64,000 nucleotides of DNA from Paenibacillus sp. SZ31 (GCF_012912005.1 NZ_JABBEA010000005.1:62001-126000); one strand, 5' to 3'. Positions 38,803 through 47,414 are shown, counted from the stretch's first letter. Notes: generated from the letters alone by a model not told the origin. Program-made: numbers and translations.

Positions 38803-38840
38803 AGAGAGAGTTCCGTCAGCTATGACAGGACTCTCTCTTT
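38803..38840 (+). terminator. Probable terminator downstream of oleate hydratase
   Basis: AGAGAGAGTTCCGTC pairs with GACAGGACTCTCTC around a 6-base loop and is followed by TTTCG. It lies 270 bases past the ohyA stop, so the 3' untranslated region would be long. The stretch before it (38537-38802) shows no gene. Confidence 0.6.
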
Positions 38841-38894
38841 CGTTTACTCGTTTACTATCTAAGCCCAACACATAGCTTTCATCGCGATTGCCAA

Positions 38895-39110
38895 CAGTCG
38901 TCTAAAGAACCTCACAAGCCTTATTACTTGAAATTTCGCAGGTTTGAAAATCTAACGAATCGTAGACACCTTATTTGTGCTTAAAGCATGTTTGGGTAGC
39001 AGAATATCGCTAAATTGCATTGAATAGCGTGTCTGAGATTCGTTACATTTTGTTTGACAGCAAAATCATTGGAATAAGGCTTCACAGGTTCGTTAGCGCT
39101 ACGCGGCCTA
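38895..39110. repeat. Long interrupted palindrome (MITE/REP-like)
   Basis: Outer arms: CCTCACAAGCCTTATT on the left and AATAAGGCTTCACAGG on the right. Inner arms: AAATCTAACGAATCGTAGAC on the left and GTGTCTGAGATTCGTTACAT on the right. The middle holds smaller repeats (GCTATT...). The whole could fold into one ~200-base hairpin. No open frame inside. It occupies most of the 680-base gap between ohyA and the gene at 39216-39587. Confidence 0.65.
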
Positions 39111-39215
39111 CGGAGAAGACTACTTATGAAAATGGAATCGCAGTGATATGTTATTGTCGATATCCTAGTCCATTCTTTCTTGAAACTTAACTTATAACTC
39201 TTCCTACTCACTTGC

Positions 39216-39587
39216 TTATGTGCGGAAAGTCGTGAATTTCAACATGTGCACAAGCTTGGATAAATGTGCGATCTCCTGCTGGACTCCAGCGGTGTCCGTA
39301 CCTGCCATTGCCTGATTCGCCCGCAGCGTTCTGCGTGTGTTCAGCATACCTTCGATCAGTTTCATGACCGTGTTACGTCCACGATGATCGACAATCATAT
39401 ACTTTTTGCGTGCATCCAGCTCTACCCATACGATGTTGCTGAATGATGTGAACAGATGCTTGCGGTACTGCTCCATATCGGTCTCATTGTAATGCTCGCC
39501 ATAAAAGGCATAATATCCGTGTATGTGCAACTTCTCCGCCAACACTGTGATGAACGGATCATGTTCGAGCATAGCGTCACGTTCCAT
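39216..39587 (-). CDS. Hypothetical protein, 123 aa
   Basis: I do not recognise the family. It is a soluble basic protein with an even distribution of charged residues. The segment HLFTSFSNIVWVELDARKKYMIVDHRGRN looks like a small beta-rich domain, followed by a helical C-terminal half. ATG at 39587 with GGAGG 8 bases upstream makes the start firm. It stands alone between the palindromic element and nagA. Confidence 0.72.
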   Translation of the reverse strand: MERDAMLEHDPFITVLAEKLHIHGYYAFYGEHYNETDMEQYRKHLFTSFSNIVWVELDARKKYMIVDHRGRNTVMKLIEGMLNTRRTLRANQAMAGTDTAGVQQEIAHLSKLVHMLKFTTFRT

Positions 39588-39751
39588 GTTTCACGCCTCC
39601 GTTATGCGTGATCCGCAGATCCCGTCTTTTTGAGATCTATTTTAACATATTGTGCAAGGTGTTGCCTCTACACAGATAAAAGCCAAGATTTAACTCCGAA
39701 GACCGATGCATCACAAATGAGAGTTATTAGCACGATACTAATTTTCTAAAT

Positions 39752-40972
39752 CTAATATGACTCACCGATCCGTCTGCCCTTCACCCACACACCCTCAATA
39801 TCCAGCTTCGCATTCAGCAAAACGATATCTGCCTGTTTTCCTTGAGCCAGGGAACCTGTCCGATGATCAATGCCCAGCAGGCGTGCCGGGGTCAGACTTG
39901 CTGCACGTGATGCAGCATTCAGGCTCAAGCCCACTTCCTGCACCAGATAACGGAAACCGCGAATCATCGTCAGTGTGCTTCCCGCCAGTGCGCCGCCGTC
40001 CTTCAGTCTGGCCTCGCCATGCTTCACGATTACGGGCAGGTCGCCGATTTTATACTCTCCGTCATCCAGTCCCGCTGCAGACATGGCATCTGTGATCAAC
40101 ACGAGTTGATCGTTATGTTGCTTCAGTTGAGCGAGGATCGATATCGCCGCAGGGTGCACGTGAATGCCGTCAGCAATTACCTCAGCACTGATGCGTGGAT
40201 CACTCAGTACAGCTCCGGCAGCTCCGGGTAGCCGGTGATGCAACGGTGTCATGGCATTGAATGTATGTACCGCATGATGCAGTCCTGCCTCGACTGCCCG
40301 CTCCACCTCTTCATAGGTCGCATCGGTGTGACCGAGTGCCGCTGTAATCCGCTGTTCACGTAACCACGAGATGACTTCCAGCGCGCCTTCACGTTCCGGT
40401 GCCAATGTAACTTGACGGATTAGGCTAGGATATTGCTTCTCCCACGCTTCAAGCCAAGATACATCAGGCAGAATGATGTGTTCCGGATTTTGCGCGCCAG
40501 GCCATTTCGGACTAAAAAACGGACCTTCCAGGTGCACACCCTCAAGCTGTGCATATGGCATTTCACTCGAACGATAGCGGTCGACTTCAGCAAGTACGCT
40601 GTCCAGGCGCTCTTTTGGAGCGGTCATGGAAGTCGCAAGCATCGCTGTTGTGCCCTGCGTGCTATGGAAAGAAGTGATCTTGTCCAACACCTCTGGGCTT
40701 GCGTCCATAAAGTCTTCTCCGTTCCCACCATGCACATGGATATCAATGAATCCAGGCACAATGAGACCACATTCCGGTACTGGCAGCGGCAAAGCCTCGC
40801 TCCGAATCCGTTCAGGAAGACCTTCCGGTATCCCAGCATAGAGGATTTCCCCATCCCTCCAGGTTATTACACCGTCTTCCAATATTTCATCTGCAAGGAG
40901 CAGCTTGCCCCGAAGAAGAGAAATATTTTCATCGTGCTGGCTCCCGCTAACACGGCTATTCTCCTCCGTCAT
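39752..40972 (-). CDS. nagA: N-acetylglucosamine-6-phosphate deacetylase
   Basis: Removes acetyl from GlcNAc-6-P to give glucosamine-6-P. The 406 aa form an amidohydrolase barrel: GFIDIHVHGGNGEDFMD (metal HxH), EGPFFSPKWPGAQNPEHI, HTDATYEE, HTFNAMTPLHHRLPG, and the catalytic Asp in LITDAMSAAG. The start is set at 40972 with GGGAGG 8 bases upstream; it overlaps the nagB stop by four bases (ATGA). The longer frame to 41026 only reads through nagB sequence. It is last in the operon rpiR-nagB-nagA. Confidence 0.95.
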   Translation of the reverse strand: MTEENSRVSGSQHDENISLLRGKLLLADEILEDGVITWRDGEILYAGIPEGLPERIRSEALPLPVPECGLIVPGFIDIHVHGGNGEDFMDASPEVLDKITSFHSTQGTTAMLATSMTAPKERLDSVLAEVDRYRSSEMPYAQLEGVHLEGPFFSPKWPGAQNPEHIILPDVSWLEAWEKQYPSLIRQVTLAPEREGALEVISWLREQRITAALGHTDATYEEVERAVEAGLHHAVHTFNAMTPLHHRLPGAAGAVLSDPRISAEVIADGIHVHPAAISILAQLKQHNDQLVLITDAMSAAGLDDGEYKIGDLPVIVKHGEARLKDGGALAGSTLTMIRGFRYLVQEVGLSLNAASRAASLTPARLLGIDHRTGSLAQGKQADIVLLNAKLDIEGVWVKGRRIGESY

Positions 40973-41703
40973 CTCACCAGCCTCCCAGCCGCACGGTCCA
41001 GCAATACCACCACATTCGGATGACATTGCAAAAGCGATGCAGGACAGGCCGTTGTGATTGGACCCATGAAAGCTTCGCGGATAATCTCGGCTTTTTCCTC
41101 TCCACGGGCAATGAGCAGAATCTGTTTGGCTTTCAAAATGGTACCGACACCCATCGTAATCGCCTGAGCCGGAACTTCATCAATGCTGTCGAAGAAACGT
41201 GCGTTTGCCTTTCGCGTCTCGTCTTTCAGATCCACGACATGTGTTCGTCCTGTAAGTTCAGTTCCCGGTTCATTGAAGCCAATATGACCATTATGTCCGA
41301 TGCCCAGCAGTTGAAGGTCTACCGGTCCACGATCGTCCAGCCGTTGTTCATAGGAATTACATTCCTGTTCCAGATCGGTAGCCTGACCATCAGGCACATG
41401 CGTTCTGGCAAGATCCATATCAATATGATTGAATAATTGTTCATTCATAAAACTGCGGTAACTTTCACGATGTTCTGTTGGAAGTCCGACATACTCATCG
41501 AGATTAAAAGAAGAAGCCTGTGAGAAGCTGACAAGCCCCTTCTGGTACAACGTGATAAGCTGTTTGTATATGCCCACAGGAGAACTTCCTGTCGCGAGCC
41601 CCAATACAGCCCGTGGTTTGGTTTGCAACAAGCTGGCAATGAGACCAGCACCCGTGGCGTTCAAGTCTTCTTCATTTTCAAAAATGCGTATATTCATCTT
41701 CAT
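40969..41703 (-). CDS. nagB: Glucosamine-6-phosphate deaminase
   Basis: Converts glucosamine-6-P to fructose-6-P and ammonia. The 244 aa include LATGSSPVGIYKQL (phosphate loop), SFNLDEYVGLP (catalytic Asp) and GIGHNGHIGFNEPG (catalytic His/Glu relay), all complete. Met3 is an alternative start. GGAGG lies 10 bases upstream, inside the end of the regulator gene. It overlaps nagA by four bases. The allosteric C-terminal extension of enteric NagB is absent, as usual in Bacillales. Confidence 0.96.
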   Translation of the reverse strand: MKMNIRIFENEEDLNATGAGLIASLLQTKPRAVLGLATGSSPVGIYKQLITLYQKGLVSFSQASSFNLDEYVGLPTEHRESYRSFMNEQLFNHIDMDLARTHVPDGQATDLEQECNSYEQRLDDRGPVDLQLLGIGHNGHIGFNEPGTELTGRTHVVDLKDETRKANARFFDSIDEVPAQAITMGVGTILKAKQILLIARGEEKAEIIREAFMGPITTACPASLLQCHPNVVVLLDRAAGRLVR

Positions 41704-41706
41704 CTG

Positions 41707-42570
41707 TCAGGCACCTCCGTTGTGTTGGACTCGATAAGATTGCACATTATGATAGGATTGTTCCAGTCTGGGGATAAAACGGTCAAAGTCGGCACTTACC
41801 ATGCCTGTGAACAAAATATCGATCACATGCAGCAGCGCAATACGTGAAGCCATATCTCCACGCCTCATGCCTTCTTCCAGAGAGGACGTAAATAGTGGGA
41901 TATCGGATACAGTTGCAAGCTTGTTACTACCATAGGAAGTCAGTGAAATCGTAGAAGCTCCGGCCTGTTTGGCACAATGCAGGGCATCGATGGTCTCTGG
42001 TGTTTCGCCTGAATAGGATACGGCCATCGCCACATCTCCCTCTACGAGCGAAGATGCGGATGTAATCTGCATGTGTGAGTCGGAGAAAGCCGTACAGCTT
42101 TTGCCGATCCGCACCAGTTTCTGATAGAAATCCTGTGTAACAATCGACGAGGTTGCCACACCGTACAGATCGATGCGGCGAGCCTGGCACAATAATTGAA
42201 CGGCTTGCTCCAATCTGCCCAAATCCAGCAAACGAGTGGTATCTGCAATAGACGCGAGGTGGTTAGCTTCGATAGCTTCAACAATTTTGGATAGTGAATT
42301 GCCCGCTACAATATCCTGATACGCCGTTTCATCAGATGTGTGGGACAATTCTGCGGCGAGTTTCATTTTGAAATCGGGAAATCCTTTGAAATGAAACGAC
42401 TTGCAAAAGCGGGTCACCGTCGCCGCACTCGTTCCACTCCGCTCTGCCAGATGACTAATCGTCCAGCCGGGAATGTCCGATGGAGATTGCATAATGACTT
42501 CGGCAATACGTCGCTCCTGAGACGGAAGGTTATTCAGTTCTTGCTGCAACGCACGTAATATGGCTGCCAT
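41707..42570 (-). CDS. MurR/RpiR-family regulator of the nag operon
   Basis: A 287-aa regulator. The N-terminal helix-turn-helix is at about residues 20-75 (ISHLAERSGTSAATVTRFCKSF), and the SIS sugar-phosphate domain at about 110-270 (IDLYGVATSSIVTQDFYQKL, VAMAVSYSGETPETIDAL). It probably senses GlcNAc-6-P or GlcN-6-P and controls nagBA and itself. Its stop is 3 bases before the nagB ATG. A directly repeated AT-rich motif upstream (42587-42634) is a likely operator. A GntR-type NagR is the more common regulator, so this arrangement is a variant. Confidence 0.87.
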   Translation of the reverse strand: MAAILRALQQELNNLPSQERRIAEVIMQSPSDIPGWTISHLAERSGTSAATVTRFCKSFHFKGFPDFKMKLAAELSHTSDETAYQDIVAGNSLSKIVEAIEANHLASIADTTRLLDLGRLEQAVQLLCQARRIDLYGVATSSIVTQDFYQKLVRIGKSCTAFSDSHMQITSASSLVEGDVAMAVSYSGETPETIDALHCAKQAGASTISLTSYGSNKLATVSDIPLFTSSLEEGMRRGDMASRIALLHVIDILFTGMVSADFDRFIPRLEQSYHNVQSYRVQHNGGA

Positions 42571-42586
42571 GAGGACCTCACTTCAT

Positions 42587-42634
42587 GAAAATTATTTTTA
42601 TTTATTTTTAATAAATTAAGAAAATCATTTTTAT
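42587..42634. promoter_or_regulatory. Candidate RpiR-type operator pair
   Basis: GAAAATTATTTTTAT at 42587-42601 and GAAAATCATTTTTAT at 42620-42634, 33 bases apart (about three helical turns), just upstream of the regulator start. Each half is itself near-symmetric (GAAAAT...ATTTTT). Confidence 0.5.
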
Positions 42635-42799
42635 AACTTCATTTTAATCAAGACGATCCTGCAAATCAAGAGGAATTTCACACGACTTTCGCATTCATAC
42701 TGAACGTGTGGGTAGACCCTCATCTCCTTGCTCCAAATAGTGGATATCCTTTATATTGAGAATCGAGATATGATCGTATTAAAAGAAGGAGCAATTCTA

Positions 42800-43147
42800 A
42801 TGAATCGAAGACAACGGGAAAAGCTCATTCCTTCCACCTGGATTATTGCTACCAAACAAACAGAAGGACGCGCCTATTATGCCCTCTATGCTATCGACTG
42901 GAAACGCGGAGGTCGATTGAGTTGGGAAGGCTGGAATCAGCTCGAAGACCTACTGCAATTTCATATTCCGATCAAACGAAAAGCTGGAGGGCAGAAATCC
43001 ACTTCCCAACCTGCCGCCAAAATTGCGAAAAGAGCGCTCCATCTTTCTCTGAATGATGCACAGTTCGAGAAATTGGAGCAACTCTTTTATCAGCCATTTT
43101 CGAAGAAAAGATGGAGGGTGTTCATTCAAACGAATAGGAATCTATAA
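42800..43147 (+). CDS. Hypothetical protein, 115 aa
   Basis: I do not recognise the family. It is strongly basic (RRQREK at the start, KRKAGGQK in the middle, KKRWR near the end) with several Trp, so it may bind nucleic acid (inference). The start is set at 42800 with AAGGAG 9 bases upstream; the 24 codons before it in the frame lack support. It is divergent from the nag operon and convergent with the DUF4303 gene. Confidence 0.65.
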   Translation: MNRRQREKLIPSTWIIATKQTEGRAYYALYAIDWKRGGRLSWEGWNQLEDLLQFHIPIKRKAGGQKSTSQPAAKIAKRALHLSLNDAQFEKLEQLFYQPFSKKRWRVFIQTNRNL

Positions 43148-43191
43148 GTGATATGTATTCGGTTGTTTCATTTTTTCACGCTAAAACAAAA

Positions 43192-43233
43192 AAAAGCCTC
43201 TTCCCTTCTTTGGATAAAGAATAGGAAAGACTT
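43192..43233 (-). terminator. Terminator of the DUF4303 gene
   Basis: On the minus strand AAAGtCTTTCCtATTCTTT pairs with AAAGAAGGGAAGAGGCTTT around ATCC and is followed by eight T. A similar stem lies at 44051-44098. Confidence 0.8.
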
Positions 43234-43287
43234 TCGCGGTACAACGATTCAATTCATTTTGATTCAATTTAACTAAGTTAACTCGTT

Positions 43288-43827
43288 CTAACTGATGCCA
43301 TCATATCGTTTTAAAAACTTGCTGGCTAAGCTGGGTATTGTCATTTGATGAACCGATTGATTCTCAATCTCCTCCGCCAAATCATCATCTGTGAGAGTAA
43401 CGAAGAACGTAATGTCTACTTTGGTTTGTCCATATCGGGCGAAAACGTCATCTGCTGTCTCATTTACAACTTTGACGATGATTCGAATGATCTCATCTTT
43501 ATACTTCTGGACATCCTCTGTTGCATACAACAATCGGCTAATATGGTTAAAGTGCGTATCCTCGCCATATTGATATTCGGAGCAGGCCCATCTGTAATAG
43601 ATCTCGTCCTCCTCACTATCACACAGCCCTTGCTCTTTCATACTCGAAACATGCTCAGCCAGGGATTCCTCTGTATTCACCGCCAAAAACAGGGTAACCC
43701 AATCACTGTCCGTTCCAAATGCACAAGCATATACTTTTTCATGCTGCACCTTAGCCAGCGTTTGTTCCAGATCGGATAGAAACCCCGCTCGAAATTGAAT
43801 TTCAAATTCACTTAAAAAGCGTTCCAC
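43288..43827 (-). CDS. DUF4303 domain-containing protein
   Basis: A 179-aa cytosolic acidic protein. The start (FRAGFLSDLEQTLAKVQHEKVYACAFGTDSDWVTLFLAVNTEE) and the later IYYRWACSEYQYGEDTHFNHISRLLY match the DUF4303 family, whose function is not known; members often sit beside toxin immunity genes. It is the last intact chromosomal gene before the integrated element. Confidence 0.75.
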   Translation of the reverse strand: MERFLSEFEIQFRAGFLSDLEQTLAKVQHEKVYACAFGTDSDWVTLFLAVNTEESLAEHVSSMKEQGLCDSEEDEIYYRWACSEYQYGEDTHFNHISRLLYATEDVQKYKDEIIRIIVKVVNETADDVFARYGQTKVDITFFVTLTDDDLAEEIENQSVHQMTIPSLASKFLKRYDGIS

Positions 43828-44050
43828 TCAGCTCATCCTTTCATTTTTATTATAAGTTGAAATACCGAATAGTTACACTTGCCACTTCGCTGACAGAATA
43901 ACCTTCCGATCACTGTTATCGCTCAAACCAACGTTTCACTTTCAAGCCTTACCTAATGCCTTATCCGCTTCATATATGTAATCATCATTATGGTCTACTA
44001 AAATAATGAAAACAAGCGATGCTACGTTTCGGATCTTCCCTCAATAACAG
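43828..44050. other. Intergenic stretch with a short decayed coding remnant
   Basis: No intact gene. On the minus strand 43942-44037 reads in frame as a short protein-like piece ending IYEADKALGKA then stop, without start codon or ribosome site. It could be a relic of a receiver or GGDEF domain; too short to decide. Confidence 0.35.
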
Positions 44051-44098
44051 CAAAAAAGCCTTGCCCCATTCTTCATGATAAAGAATAGAGAAAGGCTT
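44051..44098 (-). terminator. Terminator of the interrupted response-regulator gene
   Basis: On the minus strand AAAGCCTTtctctATTCTTTAtcatGAAGAATggggcAAGGCTTT is followed by TTTG. It lies 36 bases after the stop codon of the response-regulator remnant. Confidence 0.8.
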
Positions 44099-44133
44099 TC
44101 ATGCTGCTACTTAATCCTAACTGTAATTCGCAA

Positions 44134-44232
44134 CTAAATCTTCAGTTCTCCAAGCTTAATCAGCTCGACAACTGCCTGCGAACGACCCTTAACATTGAGT
44201 TTCTGCATCACATTCGAAATATGGTTTGAAAC
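44134..44232 (-). pseudogene. C-terminal remnant of a NarL/LuxR-type response regulator, cut by the element
   Basis: In-frame translation gives VSNHISNVMQKLNVKGRSQAVVEL..., ending LGELKI and stop. This is the second half of a LuxR-type helix-turn-helix (recognition helix and dimer helix) with its natural stop and terminator. Homology stops just before VSNH, where family members have (E/K)(K/T)T; upstream codons (AIVFLC) are unrelated. The serine recombinase stop is 12 bases away. The N-terminal part should lie at the other end of the element, to the right of this window. Confidence 0.8.
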
Positions 44233-44243
44233 ACACAAAAAAA
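44225..44243. other. Attachment-site junction (attL/attR)
   Basis: The point where response-regulator coding sequence gives way to the 3' end of the large serine recombinase. Base composition changes from balanced to AT-rich here. The exact crossover dinucleotide cannot be set without the other end. Confidence 0.65.
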
Positions 44244-45791
44244 CTATAGCCTACCCAGTACGGAATGGATCTCAACATTGTTTGCATTATCAACAGTGAT
44301 ATTTGAAACCAATTTTTTTAGGATCAGGTTTACTTGGTCTACTTCAGTAAATTGACTCAGATTCGACAATTCATCAAGTGAAATGATTATTTCATTAAAT
44401 TGTTCATTGTCATTCAAATCTCTTTCTAAATCATCTTTCATTTTGGATAGCTGTGCCTGTTTTTGTTTGATCTCTTGCTCATACTGTTCCTTCTCAAACT
44501 CATATTGCTCATCATCAATCTCATCGTTTAACTTTTGCTTACGAATTTCAAAAAGCAATTTACGTGCATTTTGTATCTGCTTTTCTAATTTTATAATTAA
44601 TTTCCCGGTGTCTTCCCTTGCTTTTTTCGTGATGGTTATCGCTTTACCTGATTTAATCTTGGCTCTCAGTTTCTCACTTAGACTCTGAATAAGAGCATCT
44701 TTGAAATCATCATACGGAATCCTGTTGTGATTTCCACATCCAGTTTCACCCTGCCTTCTCCTCTTACTGCACACTAAGTAACGATAGGTGTTCTTCTTGC
44801 CATTAGAGGTCACAATGTTCAATGATGATTCGCAATGCTTACATTTGATTATTCCAGCGAATACATTAACCTTATTTCTTACCCCTCCACGCTTTCCACC
44901 TCCACGCTTTAAGCGAACCTCCTGTGCTTTTCTAAATAGCTCCTCACTGATAATTGCCTCATGAGTCTGCTTGCCACTCTCTTCCCATAACTCCTTATCA
45001 CGTTTAACTAATTTTTTGGATCGATCAGACATATTGTTGATATCGTTATAAACCTTCACTACTGTAAACTTGTTAAATATGTTTTTACCTGTATATATCT
45101 CATTAGTTAATATTCTTTCAACTGAGGTAATACCCCATTTGCCACCCTTGTAAGAAGGTATTTCTTCCTTATTCAAGTATTTTACTATTTCCTTTTCACC
45201 CATCTTCTGATTGACATACATATCAAATATGAGTTGTACAAGGATAGCACGTTCATTAGGTACGATTGTTTTCCTATCATCAACTTTGACTTTGTCGTAC
45301 CCTAATGGAGCAATTGTGCCCAAAAAATTGCCCTTCATTCCAGATTGTCTAATTCCTCTTCGTGATGAGATGCTAATTTGCTCACTCAACTTTTGGTTCA
45401 CTGCTGAGAATATTTGAAATTTAAACTCTTCTTTATCAACTTCTGAATCATAGTTCTCGTCTAACGAGACAACTCTCAATCCTAGCTTATCAACAAGAAT
45501 TCTCTTCAAACCTAACGAATCGTAAGTATCACGAGAAAATCTGGATAAAGAAGAAAAGAGGATGGTCTTAAAGCAACCCTTAGTCGCATCCTCAATCAAC
45601 GTCTGGATGGATGGTCTTCCAACAATAGAAGTTCCGCTATCCCTGTCCACATATATGTACTCTTCACGAACCTTTAAACTTAACTGCCTTGCTTTCTCTT
45701 CACAATCCATCCTTTGATGTTCTGGACTAAATTTTTGGGACTCCTTTGTCGTGGATACCCTAACGTATATCGCTGCATCATCATATCTCAT
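44244..45791 (-). CDS. Large serine recombinase (integrase of the element)
   Basis: A 515-aa site-specific recombinase. The N-terminal catalytic domain has Ser13 in AIYVRVSTTKES and the SSLSRFSRDTYD helix. The recombinase domain is at about 165-290, a zinc ribbon at about 325-370 (CKHC...CSKRRRQGETGC), and a coiled coil at about 395-460 that controls direction. The start is set at 45791 with AAAGGGG upstream. Its stop is 12 bases from the broken response-regulator gene, so it is very probably the integrase of this element. Confidence 0.92.
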   Translation of the reverse strand: MRYDDAAIYVRVSTTKESQKFSPEHQRMDCEEKARQLSLKVREEYIYVDRDSGTSIVGRPSIQTLIEDATKGCFKTILFSSLSRFSRDTYDSLGLKRILVDKLGLRVVSLDENYDSEVDKEEFKFQIFSAVNQKLSEQISISSRRGIRQSGMKGNFLGTIAPLGYDKVKVDDRKTIVPNERAILVQLIFDMYVNQKMGEKEIVKYLNKEEIPSYKGGKWGITSVERILTNEIYTGKNIFNKFTVVKVYNDINNMSDRSKKLVKRDKELWEESGKQTHEAIISEELFRKAQEVRLKRGGGKRGGVRNKVNVFAGIIKCKHCESSLNIVTSNGKKNTYRYLVCSKRRRQGETGCGNHNRIPYDDFKDALIQSLSEKLRAKIKSGKAITITKKAREDTGKLIIKLEKQIQNARKLLFEIRKQKLNDEIDDEQYEFEKEQYEQEIKQKQAQLSKMKDDLERDLNDNEQFNEIIISLDELSNLSQFTEVDQVNLILKKLVSNITVDNANNVEIHSVLGRL

Positions 45792-45804
45792 GTAACTTTC
45801 CCCT

Positions 45805-46050
45805 TTATTCTGCCGTTTTAATATGGATGTCATATTCTGAAGCAGGGAAATTTTTGATTGCTTTATGTACTATCGTATCAACTACAAATTGAATTGCTTC
45901 TCTTTCTTCTTCTACGCTACGGTTGTCATCTATAAAAATAAAGTTGAATGATTGTTTCTTTTTACTTGTCTCCTTCATTCGTTGCACACCACCCGTATTA
46001 GTGTCATACGGATACTTTATGCGGATACTGCTTGGACGAATGACAGACAA
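45805..46050 (-). CDS. Small protein upstream of the integrase; candidate directionality factor
   Basis: An acidic/basic protein of 57 aa if started at the ATG at 45978, or 81 aa from TTG at 46050. The core FIFIDDNRSVEEEREAIQFVVDTIV looks helical. No family recognised. It ends 13 bases before the integrase start. In SPbeta-type phages a small gene near the serine integrase encodes the excision factor, so this is a candidate by position only. The start is uncertain: neither codon has a strong ribosome site. Confidence 0.55.
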   Translation of the reverse strand: MSVIRPSSIRIKYPYDTNTGGVQRMKETSKKKQSFNFIFIDDNRSVEEEREAIQFVVDTIVHKAIKNFPASEYDIHIKTAE

Positions 46051-46101
46051 TGTCTTCGCTGTACTTTGAATATTTACTCACCTCCCTACCTGTAAATACG
46101 A

Positions 46102-46130
46102 GGTGACAGTAGGTGTCACCCCATGACACC
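46102..46130. promoter_or_regulatory. Cluster of GGTGTCA half-sites upstream of the integrase operon
   Basis: GGTGACA (46102-46108), GGTGTCACC (46112-46120) and TGACACC (46124-46130) form overlapping inverted repeats about 50-80 bases upstream of the small integrase-linked gene. The arrangement suits a repressor operator. Related GACACC/GGTGTC sequence occurs in the inverted repeat at 47415-47492. Confidence 0.45.
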
Positions 46131-46256
46131 CCACTAGGCTGTTCAGAATCAATTCTAAGCATCATTCCATATGTGTTCATTCAACAAACAAGGGTGTAAC
46201 GGCTAGTAGACTCAAAATTGTATTCTAGACAGTTTGTTTGGTCTTCTGTTATGTAT

Positions 46257-47066
46257 TTAGGATTGATTTTTCAGTTTTATTTGCACTTGCTCAAAGGTAA
46301 ACGGTTGATGAACGTTGAACACTTTACCATCAATCATAATCTGGCCTATTGGAATGTAACCCATATATACTTTCTGTTCACTCTCATTGCTATCTAATTC
46401 AACTGATTGCTCTCCTACCGTTGTGGCGCTTGACTGCAAAATAAACGTTTTTCCATCAGGTGTATTTGTAAAAACTCCAGTGTCGCTTTCTAAATTAGGT
46501 AAGCCCATATCTTTTTTTGCATCTGTAATTGTTTCATACCTTTTAAATGTAGCTAAGCTTTTGGATTGATTTTTCCCCATCTCAAATGCATAAACTGGTT
46601 TGGCCTGTGCCTTATAAGAATTTTTGCCGAACGGTAGCATGGCAATATTAGACAACCTGTATCCTACATCTGGATTAGTCTCAGTACGGTCAACTGTGGG
46701 ACGGTAAGATTGCTGTTGATCTTTCTCTAGAAAGATTTTTGTCTGCTCAATCCACTGTAACCACATATCTGTTTTGTATTTGATAATGTCCGTTACTCCA
46801 CTAATTGAATCACTCCAAGCACAATGAACTCCCTTATAGACACCTTGTTCATAGCGACAACTATGGATACGCGATTCTATTGATTTGAATAGTAGATAAC
46901 AGGCAAATTCGTGCTCTTCATCAATTATCTCGTTCTCAATTAAAGTCTGTGTGCATAAAATCGCCCTTGGTAAATATGTATTGTCTCCATACTTTTCATT
47001 CCAATTGTTAATTTCCGATGGGAGCACCATATATGGTCTACCCTTCTTTTTATCTGACAACGACAA
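46257..47066 (-). CDS. Hypothetical protein, about 269 aa
   Basis: I do not recognise the family. It is a soluble protein. The N-terminal half contains CYLLFKSIESRIHSCRYEQGVYKGVHCAW, with several Cys and His. The C-terminal third (GYIPIGQIMIDGKVFNVHQPFTFEQVQIKL) looks like a beta-rich module. The frame opens at TTG 47066; ATG at 47030 with AGAAGGG upstream is an equally good start. A copy of the element-wide motif lies just upstream (47090-47106). Alone between integrase genes and small genes. Confidence 0.6.
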   Translation of the reverse strand: MSLSDKKKGRPYMVLPSEINNWNEKYGDNTYLPRAILCTQTLIENEIIDEEHEFACYLLFKSIESRIHSCRYEQGVYKGVHCAWSDSISGVTDIIKYKTDMWLQWIEQTKIFLEKDQQQSYRPTVDRTETNPDVGYRLSNIAMLPFGKNSYKAQAKPVYAFEMGKNQSKSLATFKRYETITDAKKDMGLPNLESDTGVFTNTPDGKTFILQSSATTVGEQSVELDSNESEQKVYMGYIPIGQIMIDGKVFNVHQPFTFEQVQIKLKNQS

Positions 47067-47089
47067 CCCAACCTTTCTATATTATAATG

Positions 47090-47106
47090 TTATTTTAGTG
47101 TTATTA
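47090..47106. promoter_or_regulatory. Element-wide motif, copy 1
   Basis: TTATTTTAGTGTTATTA, one mismatch from the 17-base motif that recurs at 47966, 51803 and 52493. It lies next to TATAAT on the minus strand (47081-47086), upstream of the gene at 46257-47066. Confidence 0.55.
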
Positions 47107-47156
47107 AGAATTCAGAAGTCGGACAACTACTCCCGACCCCCGTATCTGTATAATTG

Positions 47157-47390
47157 CTACTCGCTAACTTTCTTGAAATATTTCAGTTGTAGTTTGGGAT
47201 TATAGAAGAATTCCGTGTTGGCTGTATATGTATCATCGATCACGTAGCGTTCACCCTCTGTGAAAATTGAACCGTCATCGACCAAAACTTTATACTGCTT
47301 TCCAACTGTATAATCCTTCTTTTCCCCACTTACCAGTTCAATAAAATCTGCTTCGTTAATGTCTGTAATTTGCGTTATTTCAGGTTGCAT
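47157..47390 (-). CDS. Hypothetical protein, 77 aa
   Basis: A small acidic protein, probably all-beta (VGKQYKVLVDDGSIFTEGERYVIDDTY resembles an SH3-like barrel). No known family recognised. GGAGGAAGATAT before the ATG is a good ribosome site, which supports a real gene. Confidence 0.6.
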   Translation of the reverse strand: MQPEITQITDINEADFIELVSGEKKDYTVGKQYKVLVDDGSIFTEGERYVIDDTYTANTEFFYNPKLQLKYFKKVSE

Positions 47391-47414
47391 ATATCTTCCT
47401 CCGTTTTATATTTT

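Noticed and set aside
40973..41026. Eighteen extra N-terminal residues for nagA
   Set aside because: They overlap the nagB 3' end; the ATGA overlap with GGGAGG upstream is the better start.
43942..44037. Possible second response-regulator or GGDEF fragment
   Set aside because: Only about 30 codons without a start; the similarity fits either family and could be chance.
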